This document shows, one piece after another, positions 1 to 9,690 of a stretch of 64,000 bases of DNA (the stretch's first letter is position 1; each line of letters begins with the position of its first letter). The position numbers and the translations under genes are program-made. Source of the DNA: Poseidonibacter lekithochrous (lineage in GTDB: Bacteria; Campylobacterota; Campylobacteria; Campylobacterales; Arcobacteraceae); the NCBI RefSeq assembly GCF_013283835.1, contig NZ_CP054052.1, positions 3,472,001-3,536,000 on the forward strand. The letters are read 5' to 3'. The notes under the pieces are model-generated. The model was not told the origin of the DNA, ran no database searches, and was given only the letters and a program-made list of their open reading frames with translations.

Positions 1-21
1 GCATAATAAAAGGATAGAGAA

Positions 22-1053
22 GTGTTTTTAGATAAATTTATTGGTCTATTTTCAAGTGATATGGCAATTGACCTAGGAACAGCAAATACAATTGTTTCTG
101 TAAAAGGAAAAGGTATCATTATTAATGAGCCTTCTGTTGTAGCTGTTCAAAATGACAAATACGGAAGAGATAAAATCTTAGCAGTTGGTCAAGAAGCAAA
201 ACAGATGATTGGTAAAACACCACTAAACATTCAAGCAGTAAGACCTATGAAAGATGGTGTTGTTGCTGATTTCGAAATGACAGAAAGAATGATTAGATAT
301 TTCATCGAAAAAGCACACTCTAGAAAATCTTTTATTAGACCTAGAATCATTATTTGTATTCCATATGGTATTACTCAAGTTGAGAAAAAAGCCGTAGAAG
401 AATCAGCAATGAGTGCAGGTGCTAGAGAAGTATTCTTAGTAGAAGAACCAATGGCAGCAGCTATTGGAGCAGGAATTCCTGTATCTGACCCATCTGGTTA
501 TGTAGTTGTTGATATTGGTGGTGGTACTACTGAAATTGGTGTTACTTCACTTGGTGGATTAGTACTTTCTAAATCAATTAAAGTTGCGGGTGATAAGTTT
601 GACAAATCAATTATTGAATATGTTAGACAAAACTACAACCTATATATTGGTGAAAGAACTGCTGAAAATATCAAAATTGAAATTGGTACTGCTGTTAAAT
701 TAGATACAGAACTTAAAATCAAAGTAAAAGGTAGAGATAACTCAGGTTTACTATCAACTATTGAATTAGGTTCAGAAGGTGTACGCACTGCTATTAAAGA
801 ACCTCTTAAAGAGATTGTTTCAGCAGTAAGATCAGTATTAGAGGAAATGCCACCTGATTTAGCAGGAGATGTTGTTGATAATGGTGTTATACTAACTGGT
901 GGTGGAGCATTAATTAGAGGTCTTGATTCATATATCGCGGATATTGTAAAACTTCCAGTAAAAGTTGCAGAAGATCCATTATTAGCAGTTGCTTATGGTA
1001 CAAGCAATGTTTTAGATGAGGATGCTTTACTTAGATTAATCACGAATGCGTAA
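22..1053 (+). CDS. mreB: Rod-shape determining protein MreB
   Basis: Bacterial actin homologue that forms membrane-bound filaments guiding cylindrical peptidoglycan synthesis. The 343 residues are the usual MreB length. The phosphate-1 ATP loop (DLGTANTIV, about residues 18-26) and the second phosphate loop (DIGGGTTEIGV, about 167) are both present, as is the late adenosine motif LTGGGALIRGL. The start is a GTG preceded by AGGATAGAG at good spacing. It overlaps mreC by 8 bases, so the two are translationally coupled. The first 21 bases probably hold the stop region of an upstream gene in the same operon; in Campylobacterota this is often clpX, which is an inference here. Confidence 0.97.
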   Translation: MFLDKFIGLFSSDMAIDLGTANTIVSVKGKGIIINEPSVVAVQNDKYGRDKILAVGQEAKQMIGKTPLNIQAVRPMKDGVVADFEMTERMIRYFIEKAHSRKSFIRPRIIICIPYGITQVEKKAVEESAMSAGAREVFLVEEPMAAAIGAGIPVSDPSGYVVVDIGGGTTEIGVTSLGGLVLSKSIKVAGDKFDKSIIEYVRQNYNLYIGERTAENIKIEIGTAVKLDTELKIKVKGRDNSGLLSTIELGSEGVRTAIKEPLKEIVSAVRSVLEEMPPDLAGDVVDNGVILTGGGALIRGLDSYIADIVKLPVKVAEDPLLAVAYGTSNVLDEDALLRLITNA

Positions 1054-1855
1054 ATTTCTATTTTTTGTACTTTTCATTGTTATTGGTTTATCTTACCTTT
1101 TTGAGGTAGATAAACTAATTGCAAGAAATTTCAACTTTCTTAATACAATCAAACTTTCATATATAAATACTGTTATTGATATTTCAAATACTATTGATAA
1201 ATATTTTAATCAAGTAAAAACTATTGAAGAATTAAAAACAGAAAATGCCAAACTAAAACAGTATGAAGTACTATATAATACAACACTGAAAAAATTCGAC
1301 AGTCTTAACGAATATGTTAATACTGCTTCACGAAATAATACAAGCTCAACAATCACTCAAACAAAAGTTTTATCATATATAGGATTTAATGACTTTACAA
1401 AAGTATGGGTTGATTATAAAAAGAGTGATGATTCGATCTTAGGTTTAATTACAGGAGAATATGCTGCTGGAATTGTACTAAAAGAGGATGATAGATCTAT
1501 TGCTTTATTAAATGGAAACAAAAAATCTTCTTATGCTGTATTTATAGGTGAGAAAAAAGTTCCAGGAATTGTAACCTCATCAGATGGCGAAGAAAATTTA
1601 TTAATAAAATTTATACCTATTTGGTCTGATATAAAAGAAGGAGATGAAGTAATTACTTCAGGTATGGATAATATCTTTTTTGAAGGCTTAAAAGTTGGAA
1701 AAGTATTAAAGGTATCTAAACTTTCAGATATGAAAACAGCTTTGATTAAACCTTATGCAAATGTATTAAAGAAGAAATATTTTTATGTATATAAGGGAAA
1801 ATCAGACCCAATATTAATAGAAGAGAAAGAGGATAAAAAAGCTACTAATAAGTAG
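1046..1855 (+). CDS. mreC: Rod-shape determining protein MreC
   Basis: Inner-membrane anchored periplasmic scaffold of the elongasome that couples MreB to the cell-wall synthases. One N-terminal membrane segment (about residues 3-20) is followed by a coiled coil (about 45-90) and then the two beta-barrel MreC fold. Sequence conservation in this family is low, so the call rests on architecture, length (269 aa) and its position directly behind mreB. The C-terminal tail is lysine and glutamate rich. Its last 11 bases overlap the convergent riboflavin synthase gene. No mreD follows on this strand. Confidence 0.93.
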   Translation: MRKFLFFVLFIVIGLSYLFEVDKLIARNFNFLNTIKLSYINTVIDISNTIDKYFNQVKTIEELKTENAKLKQYEVLYNTTLKKFDSLNEYVNTASRNNTSSTITQTKVLSYIGFNDFTKVWVDYKKSDDSILGLITGEYAAGIVLKEDDRSIALLNGNKKSSYAVFIGEKKVPGIVTSSDGEENLLIKFIPIWSDIKEGDEVITSGMDNIFFEGLKVGKVLKVSKLSDMKTALIKPYANVLKKKYFYVYKGKSDPILIEEKEDKKATNK

Positions 1856-2465
1856 CCATTATTTTATCCACACTATCCCAAGATAAACTATCATCTTTAG
1901 CATTATCTTTTTTAAACATGTTATACACATATCTAGCAAACATATCAGTTTCTAAATTCACTTTTGAACCTACTTTATACGTTTTAAACAGCGTATTATC
2001 AACTGTATGAGGAATAATTGTTAATCTAAATGAGTCTTTTAATACTTCATTTACAGTTAATGAAACACCATCAATAGTAATACTTCCTTTTGGAATTATA
2101 TATCTTGAATATTCACTTGGTAATGATATGAAAAAATCTGTAGAGTTTCCATTATTTTTAATCGCAGTAACTGTACCTAAACAATCCACATGCCCTTGAA
2201 CAATATGTCCCTCGAATCTATCACCCATCATCATAGCAGGTTCCATATGTACTTTACTTACATAGTTTTCCATTGCTAAAATCTTTGTTGACTCTGGTGA
2301 GAGTTCAACTGTAAAAGTATCACTTGAAAATCTAACAACAGTTAAACAAGCTCCATTAATTGCAATAGAATCCCCAATTTTTGGAGTATATTCTGCTTTT
2401 AATGTTAAAAAATTGTTTTTAAAGCTCACAACTTGAGCCATTTCTCTAATTAGTCCTGTAAACAC
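1845..2465 (-). CDS. ribE: Riboflavin synthase, alpha subunit
   Basis: Catalyses dismutation of two 6,7-dimethyl-8-ribityllumazine molecules to riboflavin, the last step of vitamin B2 synthesis. The protein begins with the canonical MFTG and contains two lumazine-binding repeats (about residues 1-95 and 96-190); GHIVQGHVD and the second-repeat segment IDGVSLTVNEV are typical. Length 206 is normal. The start is a GTG (M in the protein) with AAAAGGAT upstream. I see no FMN riboswitch in the 170 bases upstream, and no other rib genes are adjacent. Confidence 0.95.
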   Translation of the reverse strand: MFTGLIREMAQVVSFKNNFLTLKAEYTPKIGDSIAINGACLTVVRFSSDTFTVELSPESTKILAMENYVSKVHMEPAMMMGDRFEGHIVQGHVDCLGTVTAIKNNGNSTDFFISLPSEYSRYIIPKGSITIDGVSLTVNEVLKDSFRLTIIPHTVDNTLFKTYKVGSKVNLETDMFARYVYNMFKKDNAKDDSLSWDSVDKIMATY

Positions 2466-2602
2466 TGATATCCTTTTACAATAGTATGTGCAATGGTATC
2501 TAATATTATTTGATTTTTGTATTAAATAGTTTTATACTTTAAAAAGTGATATTTTAATAATAATATTAATCACTAATACATAATTTATACATAACTTTTA
2601 TA

Positions 2603-2608
2603 TATAAT
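2603..2608 (+). promoter_or_regulatory. Probable -10 box (TATAAT) of the chemoreceptor gene
   Basis: Perfect TATAAT about 29 bases before the start codon at 2637, with no clear -35. This matches the usual Campylobacterota housekeeping promoter form. A GGG-containing ribosome binding site (AAGGG) follows at about 2625-2630. Confidence 0.5.
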
Positions 2609-2636
2609 TCGCCCATCAAAACACAAGGGTTTTTAT

Positions 2637-5015
2637 ATGTTAAAAAAGTTGAGTTTCTCACAGAAATTATTGTTCAGTGTACTTAGTATTGTATTTATTG
2701 CATCTGCTATTAGTACATTTATTATTTACTCTAAATCATTCGCAAGTACAGAAGAGTTATCAAAGAGTTACATACAAAGTTTAGCAAAGATAAACTCGTA
2801 TAAAACAAAAGAAAATCTTGATAAATCTATTGTTTTATCTTATGGTTTAGCAGCATCACTTGAAACAATGCTTGAAAAGAAGCAGTATACAAAAGAATCA
2901 ATCAGTGACTTAATGAAATCAATCTTAAATAAAAATCCTTATGTATTAGGTTTATTTGCACAATTAAACTCTAATGTATTTTTTCCAAATGACTCATCTT
3001 TAGCCTCTAAATATGGACATGATGTAGATGGAAGATACTCACCTTATGTTGTAAGATCAAATGGAAATATAATTATAGAAAGTTCAACTCCTGAATCAAA
3101 AGATAGACCATGGGTTGATGTACCAAAACAAACAGGAAAAGAGTTTATTACTGAACCTTACTTCTTCAAAGTTGATGGTGTTGATGTATTAATGGTTAGT
3201 ATTTCAGCTCCTATATATGACAAAGGTAAATTTATTGGGGCAGTGGGAGTAGATATAGCCTTAGATAAAATCTCTTCTGATGTTTCAAAAATAAAAATCC
3301 ATGATAATGGTTATGCATATTTACTTACAAATAAAGGTACTTTTGTTGCTCATCCAAAAAAAGAATTATTAGGTAAAAAAATTGAGAATATTACAAAAAA
3401 TGAAAACTCACTAAAAATTCCAAGTCAATTAGAAAAGAATCAAGCTTTCTCTTATACTAAAGAATCAAGAATAGATGAGTCTTTATCTTTATATTATGTA
3501 AATCCTTTTGAGATAGGAAATACTGATGTAAGATGGGGATTAGTAGTTGCTGTTCCAGAAAAAGAGTATTTAGCTTCTGCTTTTTCTATTAGATGGTTTT
3601 CTATTATTGCAGGAATTATTGGTTTTATTGTTATTGCCATTGTGATTTTTATAAATACAAAAATATTATCTAAAAACTTAGATGCAATAAAAGATGGTCT
3701 AGTTTCATTTTTTGCATACTTAAATAAAGAGAATTCAAATAGTAAAAAAATATCAATTGATTCTAATGATGAGTTTGGACAAATGGCCAAAATGATTAAT
3801 ACAAATATTGAAAGTATTCACTTAGGATTAGAACAAGATAAAAAAGCTGTAAATGAAGTATTACAAGTGGTTACTCAAGTTCAAAAAGGATATATAAATA
3901 GTAATATAACTTCTAGACCAAATAATCCAGAACTAGAGCAATTAACGCAAAACTTCAATAACATGATTATTGTATTACAAGAAAAAATAGGAAAAGATTT
4001 AAATATAATTTCCAATGTACTTAATGATTATTCAGATTATAACTTCACTAGTAAAATTCAAGATGAATCAGGGGAAATAGAAAAGTCTATTAATAACCTA
4101 GGAAAAGAAGTATCAAATCTATTAAAACAGTCTTTAAGTATTGGATTAACACTAGATACTGCTTCTGATAAACTAATCTCTAATGTAGATATTTTAAATA
4201 AATCATCAAATGAAACTGCGTCTTCTTTAGAAGAAACTGCTGCTGCTTTAGAAGAGATTACAAGTACAATAATTAATAATACACAAAATGTATCAAGCAT
4301 GAGTAACTCTGCACAAGAACTTACTCTTTCAGCACAAGAAGGGCAAAAACTAGCTCAAAATACTACAAGTGCCATGGATGATATTACTCAACAAGTTACA
4401 CTTATTAATGAAGCTATTTCAGTAATTGATCAAATTGCATTCCAAACAAATATTCTTTCACTAAATGCAGCAGTAGAAGCAGCAACGGCAGGAGAAGCAG
4501 GAAAAGGATTTGCTGTAGTAGCTCAAGAAGTAAGAAATCTTGCATCAAGATCAGCAGAAGCCGCAAAAGAGATTAAAAATTTAGTAGAAAATGCAACATC
4601 AAAAGCAGCAGATGGAAAATCAATTAGTGCAAAAATGATTCATGGTTATGAGGGATTACTACAAAATATTAATAACTCAACAAAAATGATTTCTGAGATT
4701 TCTAACGCAAGTAAAGAACAAGAAACAGGTATTACTCAAATAAATGATGCAATAACACATTTAGATAGACAAACTCAAGAAAATGCAAGTATTGCAGCCC
4801 AAACAAATGAGATTGCAGTACAAACAGACACAATTGCTAAAGAGATAGTATCAGATACTAATAAAAAAGATTTCCTTGGTAAAAGTGATGTGAAAATGCA
4901 AGAGCCAAAAAAAGAAGAAAACAAAACAAAAATAGAAAAAGTACAATATGTACAAAAAACACCGAAGAAAATAGTAAGTAACAATTCTTCAAAAGATGAA
5001 TGGGAAAGTTTCTAA
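2637..5015 (+). CDS. Methyl-accepting chemotaxis protein, dCache sensor, CheR-docking C-terminus
   Basis: Transmembrane chemoreceptor. Membrane segments lie at about residues 8-30 and 320-345 and enclose a periplasmic double Cache (dCache_1-type) ligand domain. A HAMP-like linker follows, then the long signalling helices with the conserved hairpin tip (about 595-645; [18 protein letters not shown]). Glu/Gln-rich methylation helices flank it. After about residue 740 comes a lysine-rich flexible tail ending in EWESF, which resembles the xWxxF pentapeptide that tethers CheR in Tar/Tsr. The ligand cannot be told from sequence. It is a single gene with its own promoter, not next to che genes. Confidence 0.95.
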   Translation: MLKKLSFSQKLLFSVLSIVFIASAISTFIIYSKSFASTEELSKSYIQSLAKINSYKTKENLDKSIVLSYGLAASLETMLEKKQYTKESISDLMKSILNKNPYVLGLFAQLNSNVFFPNDSSLASKYGHDVDGRYSPYVVRSNGNIIIESSTPESKDRPWVDVPKQTGKEFITEPYFFKVDGVDVLMVSISAPIYDKGKFIGAVGVDIALDKISSDVSKIKIHDNGYAYLLTNKGTFVAHPKKELLGKKIENITKNENSLKIPSQLEKNQAFSYTKESRIDESLSLYYVNPFEIGNTDVRWGLVVAVPEKEYLASAFSIRWFSIIAGIIGFIVIAIVIFINTKILSKNLDAIKDGLVSFFAYLNKENSNSKKISIDSNDEFGQMAKMINTNIESIHLGLEQDKKAVNEVLQVVTQVQKGYINSNITSRPNNPELEQLTQNFNNMIIVLQEKIGKDLNIISNVLNDYSDYNFTSKIQDESGEIEKSINNLGKEVSNLLKQSLSIGLTLDTASDKLISNVDILNKSSNETASSLEETAAALEEITSTIINNTQNVSSMSNSAQELTLSAQEGQKLAQNTTSAMDDITQQVTLINEAISVIDQIAFQTNILSLNAAVEAATAGEAGKGFAVVAQEVRNLASRSAEAAKEIKNLVENATSKAADGKSISAKMIHGYEGLLQNINNSTKMISEISNASKEQETGITQINDAITHLDRQTQENASIAAQTNEIAVQTDTIAKEIVSDTNKKDFLGKSDVKMQEPKKEENKTKIEKVQYVQKTPKKIVSNNSSKDEWESF

Positions 5016-5191
5016 ACTTTCTTATTCAAATAATTCTTAATTTACAATAAAAAATTTGTAATAATCCTCTTTTTTTGGTATTATACGAAAAAAATATTCA
5101 GAAGTTTATTTTAATATAAATACTATTCAAAATACTTCGCATTTGACTTATAAATACAATATAAATACTATCTAATTTTTTTGGAGAAAAT

Positions 5192-7063
5192 ATGAAATAC
5201 GATATTATCGTCGTAGGTGGAGGACATGCAGGAATTGAAGCATGTTTAGCATCTGCAAGAATGGGTAAAAAAACCCTATTAATTACAATGTTAGTAGAAC
5301 AAATCGGAGCAGCATCATGTAACCCAGCTATTGGAGGACTTGCAAAAGGTCACCTAGTTCGAGAACTTGATGCAATCGGTGGAGAAATGGGACTATGTAC
5401 TGATGCAACTGGTATTCAATTTAGAATATTAAATGCTTCAAAAGGTGCAGCCGTTCAAGGTAGCCGAGCTCAAATTGATATGGATAAATATAGAGAATAC
5501 ATGAGAGGTGTTTGTCATAACACTCCTAACTTAGAAGTGTATCAAGATGAAGTATCAAAACTACTGGTAAAAAATGAAAACGAAGTTTACGGTGTAAAAA
5601 CTAGACTTGGAGAAGAGTTTGAAGCTTCAAAAGTAATTATTACTACTGGTACATTTATGAAAGGTCTTATTCACATTGGTGAAAGTACTTATGATGCAGG
5701 TCGAGCATGGGAGTTACCATCATCTACTTTATCAGTACAATTACAAGAATTAGGTCTAAATGTAGGAAGACTAAAAACTGGAACACCTGCAAGATTAGAT
5801 GGAAATTCAATTAATTTTGAAAACATGGAAATGCACGGGGGAGATGTAAATCCTGCTCCTTTCTCATTTAGAACTAATAAAGCAGAATTTAGCCCTACTC
5901 AATACCCATGTTATATTACATACACTAACTTAGATACTCACGAAACTATTACATCTAACTTTGATAGAGCTCCTTTATTTACAGGACAAATCAAAGGTAG
6001 CGGACCTAGATACTGTCCAAGTATTGAAGATAAAGTAAATAGATTTGCAGAGAGAGATAGACATCAGTTATTCTTAGAACCTCAAACTTCTATGTGTACT
6101 GAATACTATATTAATGGTCTTTCAACTTCTTTACCTATTGATGTTCAAAAACAAATGATTCATTCAATCTCAGGTTTAGAGAATGCAAAAATCATTAGAT
6201 ATGGTTATGCTATTGAATATGATTATGTAGATCCTACTGAGTTAAAACATACACTAGAGACTAAAAAAGTTAAAAACCTTTATAATGCAGGGCAAATTAA
6301 TGCTACAACTGGTTATGAAGAAGCAGCATCTCAAGGATTAATGGCTGGTATTAATGCAGCACTTGCTATTGATGAAAAAGAACCATTTATTCTAAGACGA
6401 GATGAGGCATACATTGGTGTATTAATTGACGATTTAGTTACAAAAGGAACTACAGAGCCTTATAGAATGTTTACTTCAAGAGCTGAGTATAGATTATTAC
6501 TTAGAGAAGAAGGTGCGGATTTAAGACTTTCTCAATATGGTCATGACTTAGGATTAATTAGCGATGAAACTATTGAAAAAGTTAATCACAAACAAAAAGT
6601 AATTGATGAAGCAATTGAGTTCTTAAGATCTGAATGGTTCACTTCTAAAAAAGAGAATTTAGAACTACTTGAAAGATTAGGTCAAGACAGAATTAAAGAT
6701 AGAGTTTTATTATTAGACATTATTGGAAGAAGTACAGTTGAAGTAAAACACTTTGATGAGTTCTTACCTCAATTTGCTGACTTATCTGATTATTTAAAAG
6801 AACAAATAATTGTTGAAGCTAAATATTTCAGATATGTTGAAAAACAGAAAAAACAAATTGATAAAATGAAAAAAATGCTTAAATTAACAATTCCAGAAGA
6901 TTTCGATTATAGTCAAATCTCAGGTCTTTCAAATGAAGCAGTAGAGAAACTACAAAAATTTAGACCACCTACACTTTTCAATGCAAGTGAAATTTCAGGA
7001 ATTACACCTGCTGCTGTTGATGTACTACATATGTATATCAATATTAAAACTTCAGAAAAATAG
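5192..7063 (+). CDS. mnmG: tRNA uridine-5-carboxymethylaminomethyl modification enzyme MnmG
   Basis: FAD-dependent subunit that, with the GTPase MnmE, installs cmnm5 at wobble uridine 34 of certain tRNAs. The N-terminal Rossmann FAD motif ([11 protein letters not shown], about residues 7-17) and GidA signature blocks ([37 protein letters not shown]) are all present. Length 623 is standard, including the C-terminal helical domain. A strong GGAGAAA site precedes the ATG. It stands alone between non-coding gaps and ends in a hairpin. Confidence 0.98.
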   Translation: MKYDIIVVGGGHAGIEACLASARMGKKTLLITMLVEQIGAASCNPAIGGLAKGHLVRELDAIGGEMGLCTDATGIQFRILNASKGAAVQGSRAQIDMDKYREYMRGVCHNTPNLEVYQDEVSKLLVKNENEVYGVKTRLGEEFEASKVIITTGTFMKGLIHIGESTYDAGRAWELPSSTLSVQLQELGLNVGRLKTGTPARLDGNSINFENMEMHGGDVNPAPFSFRTNKAEFSPTQYPCYITYTNLDTHETITSNFDRAPLFTGQIKGSGPRYCPSIEDKVNRFAERDRHQLFLEPQTSMCTEYYINGLSTSLPIDVQKQMIHSISGLENAKIIRYGYAIEYDYVDPTELKHTLETKKVKNLYNAGQINATTGYEEAASQGLMAGINAALAIDEKEPFILRRDEAYIGVLIDDLVTKGTTEPYRMFTSRAEYRLLLREEGADLRLSQYGHDLGLISDETIEKVNHKQKVIDEAIEFLRSEWFTSKKENLELLERLGQDRIKDRVLLLDIIGRSTVEVKHFDEFLPQFADLSDYLKEQIIVEAKYFRYVEKQKKQIDKMKKMLKLTIPEDFDYSQISGLSNEAVEKLQKFRPPTLFNASEISGITPAAVDVLHMYINIKTSEK

Positions 7064-7069
7064 ATTTTT

Positions 7070-7096
7070 AAGTATCATCTTTTTAGATGATGCTTT
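7070..7096 (+). terminator. Probable terminator after mnmG
   Basis: Inverted repeat AGTATCATC / GATGATGCT with a six-base loop and a following TTATTT, just past the mnmG stop codon. The stem has one mismatch-like pair, and the T-run is interrupted. Confidence 0.6.
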
Positions 7097-7184
7097 ATTT
7101 CTCAAACTATAAAACTACTCTTATTTTAAACTTCTAATAATTTATCTTAAACTTTATTTAAGCTATTGCTTTGTACTTTTTATA

Positions 7185-7190
7185 TATAAT
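7185..7190 (+). promoter_or_regulatory. Probable -10 box (TATAAT)
   Basis: TATAAT about 42 bases before the start at 7233 with no good -35; an AAAAAGG ribosome binding site lies just before the ATG. Confidence 0.45.
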
Positions 7191-7232
7191 ATATTCTTAT
7201 ATATACAAATAATTATTACAAAAAGGTTTATA

Positions 7233-8066
7233 ATGCAAGTTTATTTTTATGCAAAAAGCGGACACGCAGTAGGATTAGATGCTACAAAAAGATGTTCAGC
7301 AGTTGCAACACTATTAAAAGATTTAGATCCAGTTTTATGTACTAGTGATTTTAGAGCAGGAGCATATGCAAAAGAGCTTTTCGATGTTAAAAAATATGTA
7401 AATATAGATGTAGTTAGAAACTTATCTAACATCATGCAAAGAAAAGATATTCTTATTTATGATACTGATGAAACAAATGAACTTATGCAAGAGGGAATGA
7501 ATGAGTTTTGTTCACTTGTATTCAACCTAAAAGAAATCTCAGATATTATTGTAGATACTAGCATTTATACAAAAAATGAAAACCCATCAATTGAAAAGAG
7601 TATCTTCTTCGGTGATGACGACTATAATAACTTATTTTTAGAGCAAATGAACACAGAATCTAAACATGATATTGACTTACTTATGGGTCATTATTTCTTC
7701 TTAGGTAATGAAAAAGTGTTTAAAGAGCATTTTAATAATGTTATAGATGAAGAAGAGTATATTGAAACAATAAATAATACAAAATACCTATTAACAGCTT
7801 CAGTACAATCAGCATTAGAATCAATTGCTTGTGGAAATTCTCCAGTTATTTTCAAAAGAGAAGATAAACAATACAATATGGAATTAATTGAAAAATTAAA
7901 TATCCCATGTATTGAGAATACTACTTTAGATGAAACAATAAGTGAATTTGAAACAATTATTAAAGATTATCCAACAATTAATAATTATGAAGTAGCAAAC
8001 TTTGATGATATAAAAGTAGAAATAACTGCTAAGATTGAGACCTATAAAAAACTAACTAATTCATAA
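7233..8066 (+). CDS. Conserved protein of unknown function, possibly GT-B/PseG-like fold
   Basis: I do not recognise this 277-residue protein with certainty. It has no signal peptide or membrane segment, so it should be cytosolic. The C-terminal stretch (about 190-210) containing SALESIACGNSPVIF resembles the nucleotide-sugar binding region of GT-B proteins such as PseG, MurG or WecB. The N-terminal part reads like an alternating Rossmann-type fold. It lacks clear catalytic motifs, so an enzyme role is only an inference. It is a monocistronic gene with its own -10 box between mnmG and ccoG, which gives no functional hint. Confidence 0.75.
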   Translation: MQVYFYAKSGHAVGLDATKRCSAVATLLKDLDPVLCTSDFRAGAYAKELFDVKKYVNIDVVRNLSNIMQRKDILIYDTDETNELMQEGMNEFCSLVFNLKEISDIIVDTSIYTKNENPSIEKSIFFGDDDYNNLFLEQMNTESKHDIDLLMGHYFFLGNEKVFKEHFNNVIDEEEYIETINNTKYLLTASVQSALESIACGNSPVIFKREDKQYNMELIEKLNIPCIENTTLDETISEFETIIKDYPTINNYEVANFDDIKVEITAKIETYKKLTNS

Positions 8067-8134
8067 TAACTTTTAACTTTTTTATTATAAGTAGAACTTA
8101 TATATACTTATGCCAATCATAAGGTATATTTATA

Positions 8135-8140
8135 TATAAT
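8135..8140 (+). promoter_or_regulatory. Probable -10 box (TATAAT) for ccoG
   Basis: TATAAT 30 bases before the GTG start at 8170; an AAAGG site at about 8158 decides that start. Confidence 0.45.
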
Positions 8141-8169
8141 TTCATTCAACTTATAATAAAGGTTTTACA

Positions 8170-9549
8170 GTGAAAGAAAAAAATGAATTTTTAAGTAAAA
8201 CTGCCTATAGAATTAAAAGATATTACGGATATACACTAGCAACACTTATATCTTTATCTTTACCATTTATTACTATTGGTGGAAACCACATGTTCTTATT
8301 ATCATTTGATAAGAAACAACTTCATTTATTAGGTACTGCATTTGATATGCAAGAACTATACCTTATGCCATTTTTATTAATGCTTCTTTTCTTAGGAATT
8401 TTTGCAGCTACTTCGCTTGGAGGTAGAGCATGGTGTGGATGGGCCTGTCCTCAAACTATCTTTAGGGTATTTTACAGAGATTTAATTGAGTCTAAATTAT
8501 TAGGTTTAAGAAGAATCAAAAATAAACAAAAAGAACCAGATTGGTCAAAACCACAAAATGCATCTAAGAAAGTAATAGCAGTTATAATTTGGTCAGCAAT
8601 ATCAATAATTGCAGCATCTAACTTCTTATGGTTCTTTGTACCACCAGAAGATTTTTTCACATACTTACAAAACCCTAGCGAGCACATGTTCTTATTCGGA
8701 ATTGTTTTATCAATTGCAGGATTTTTAATTTATGATGTAGTTATATTAAAAGAAGATTTCTGTATTTATGTATGTCCTTATTCAAGAGTTCAATCTGTAC
8801 TTTATGATGATGATACATACCAAGCTATTTATTCTACAAACAGAGGTGGAGACATCTACAATGAAGATAAAGAAAAAATTATCTTTAAAGCAAAAGAATT
8901 AAATGCAACAGATGAATGTACTACATGTGAATCATGTGTAACTGTATGTCCTACTCATATTGACATTAGAAAAGGTCTTCAACTTGAATGTATCAACTGT
9001 TTAGAATGTGTAGATGCATGTACTACAGTTATGGGGAAACTAGGTAAACCTTCATTAGTACAATGGTCTAGTACAAATGCTATTAAAAAAGATATTCCAA
9101 CTAAAATGTTTAGAAAACAAACAATCATGTATGCATCAGCATTACTTATTGTTTTAGCTTTACTATTTGCAATGGGTGGAACAAAAGAGTATATGTTATT
9201 GAATGTAAATAAAACTACTCAATTATACAAAGTAAAAGAGAATAATGTTGTAAGAAATAACTTCTTATTACTTTTCCAAAATACTGAGTCTAAAAAATTA
9301 ACATACCACTTAGAAATCATGGATCACGATGATATTAAAATCAAGAGATTCAAACCATTCTCACTAAGTCCAGGAAAAATGGCTAAGAAAGTATTAATCC
9401 TAGAAACAAATAAAATTCTAGTGAATGATAAGACAAAAGATACACCAATTACAGTAACACTTAAAGCTTATGCAAAAGAAGATCCAGAAAAAGTTCAAGT
9501 CTTCAGAAAAGCTGTATTTATCTATCCAAGAGCGGATAAATTAAAATAA
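8170..9549 (+). CDS. ccoG: Cytochrome c oxidase accessory protein CcoG (RdxA/FixG family)
   Basis: Membrane iron-sulfur protein needed for assembly of cbb3-type oxidase; in other bacteria it acts as a Cu(II) reductase supplying Cu(I) to the CuB site. Membrane segments occur near residues 18-38, 72-92, 138-158, 175-195 and 318-340. The NapH-like motif GGRAWCGWACPQ (about 85-96) and a further CPYSR segment are present. Two ferredoxin-type 4Fe-4S clusters follow (about 254-300; CTTCESCVTVCP and CINCLECVDAC). A C-terminal Ig-like domain is periplasmic. The start is GTG with AAAGG. The oxidase genes are not in this window. Confidence 0.95.
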   Translation: MKEKNEFLSKTAYRIKRYYGYTLATLISLSLPFITIGGNHMFLLSFDKKQLHLLGTAFDMQELYLMPFLLMLLFLGIFAATSLGGRAWCGWACPQTIFRVFYRDLIESKLLGLRRIKNKQKEPDWSKPQNASKKVIAVIIWSAISIIAASNFLWFFVPPEDFFTYLQNPSEHMFLFGIVLSIAGFLIYDVVILKEDFCIYVCPYSRVQSVLYDDDTYQAIYSTNRGGDIYNEDKEKIIFKAKELNATDECTTCESCVTVCPTHIDIRKGLQLECINCLECVDACTTVMGKLGKPSLVQWSSTNAIKKDIPTKMFRKQTIMYASALLIVLALLFAMGGTKEYMLLNVNKTTQLYKVKENNVVRNNFLLLFQNTESKKLTYHLEIMDHDDIKIKRFKPFSLSPGKMAKKVLILETNKILVNDKTKDTPITVTLKAYAKEDPEKVQVFRKAVFIYPRADKLK

Positions 9550-9562
9550 ACATTATTAAATG

Positions 9563-9590
9563 AGAAAAGATGGGAATTCCCGTCTTTTCT
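9563..9590 (+). terminator. Hairpin after ccoG
   Basis: Near-perfect inverted repeat AGAAAAGATGGG / CCCGTCTTTTCT with an AATT loop, 13 bases beyond the ccoG stop codon. The T-rich part is within the 3' arm, so it could work as an intrinsic terminator. Confidence 0.6.
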
Positions 9591-9637
9591 ACCTTCCAAA
9601 ACCCTTATACTTAACTTTAATATTAACTAAAATTCGC

Positions 9638-9643
9638 TATAAT
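9638..9643 (+). promoter_or_regulatory. Probable -10 box (GCTATAAT) for pyrG-recJ
   Basis: TATAAT 48 bases before the pyrG ATG. A GGAG ribosome binding site sits at about 9679. Confidence 0.5.
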
Positions 9644-9690
9644 CGCGAAATATATTTAAAACAATTTAACTTTTTATTGGAGTATTTTTA

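Noticed and set aside
2466-2636. A possible FMN riboswitch ahead of riboflavin synthase
   Set aside because: The conserved AGGGGC/GATTC-type core elements are absent and the space is shared with the divergent chemoreceptor promoter.
8170-9549. ccoG considered as a nitrate reductase NapH-type quinol dehydrogenase
   Set aside because: The C-terminal Ig-like domain and overall length fit CcoG/FixG, and no nap genes are nearby.
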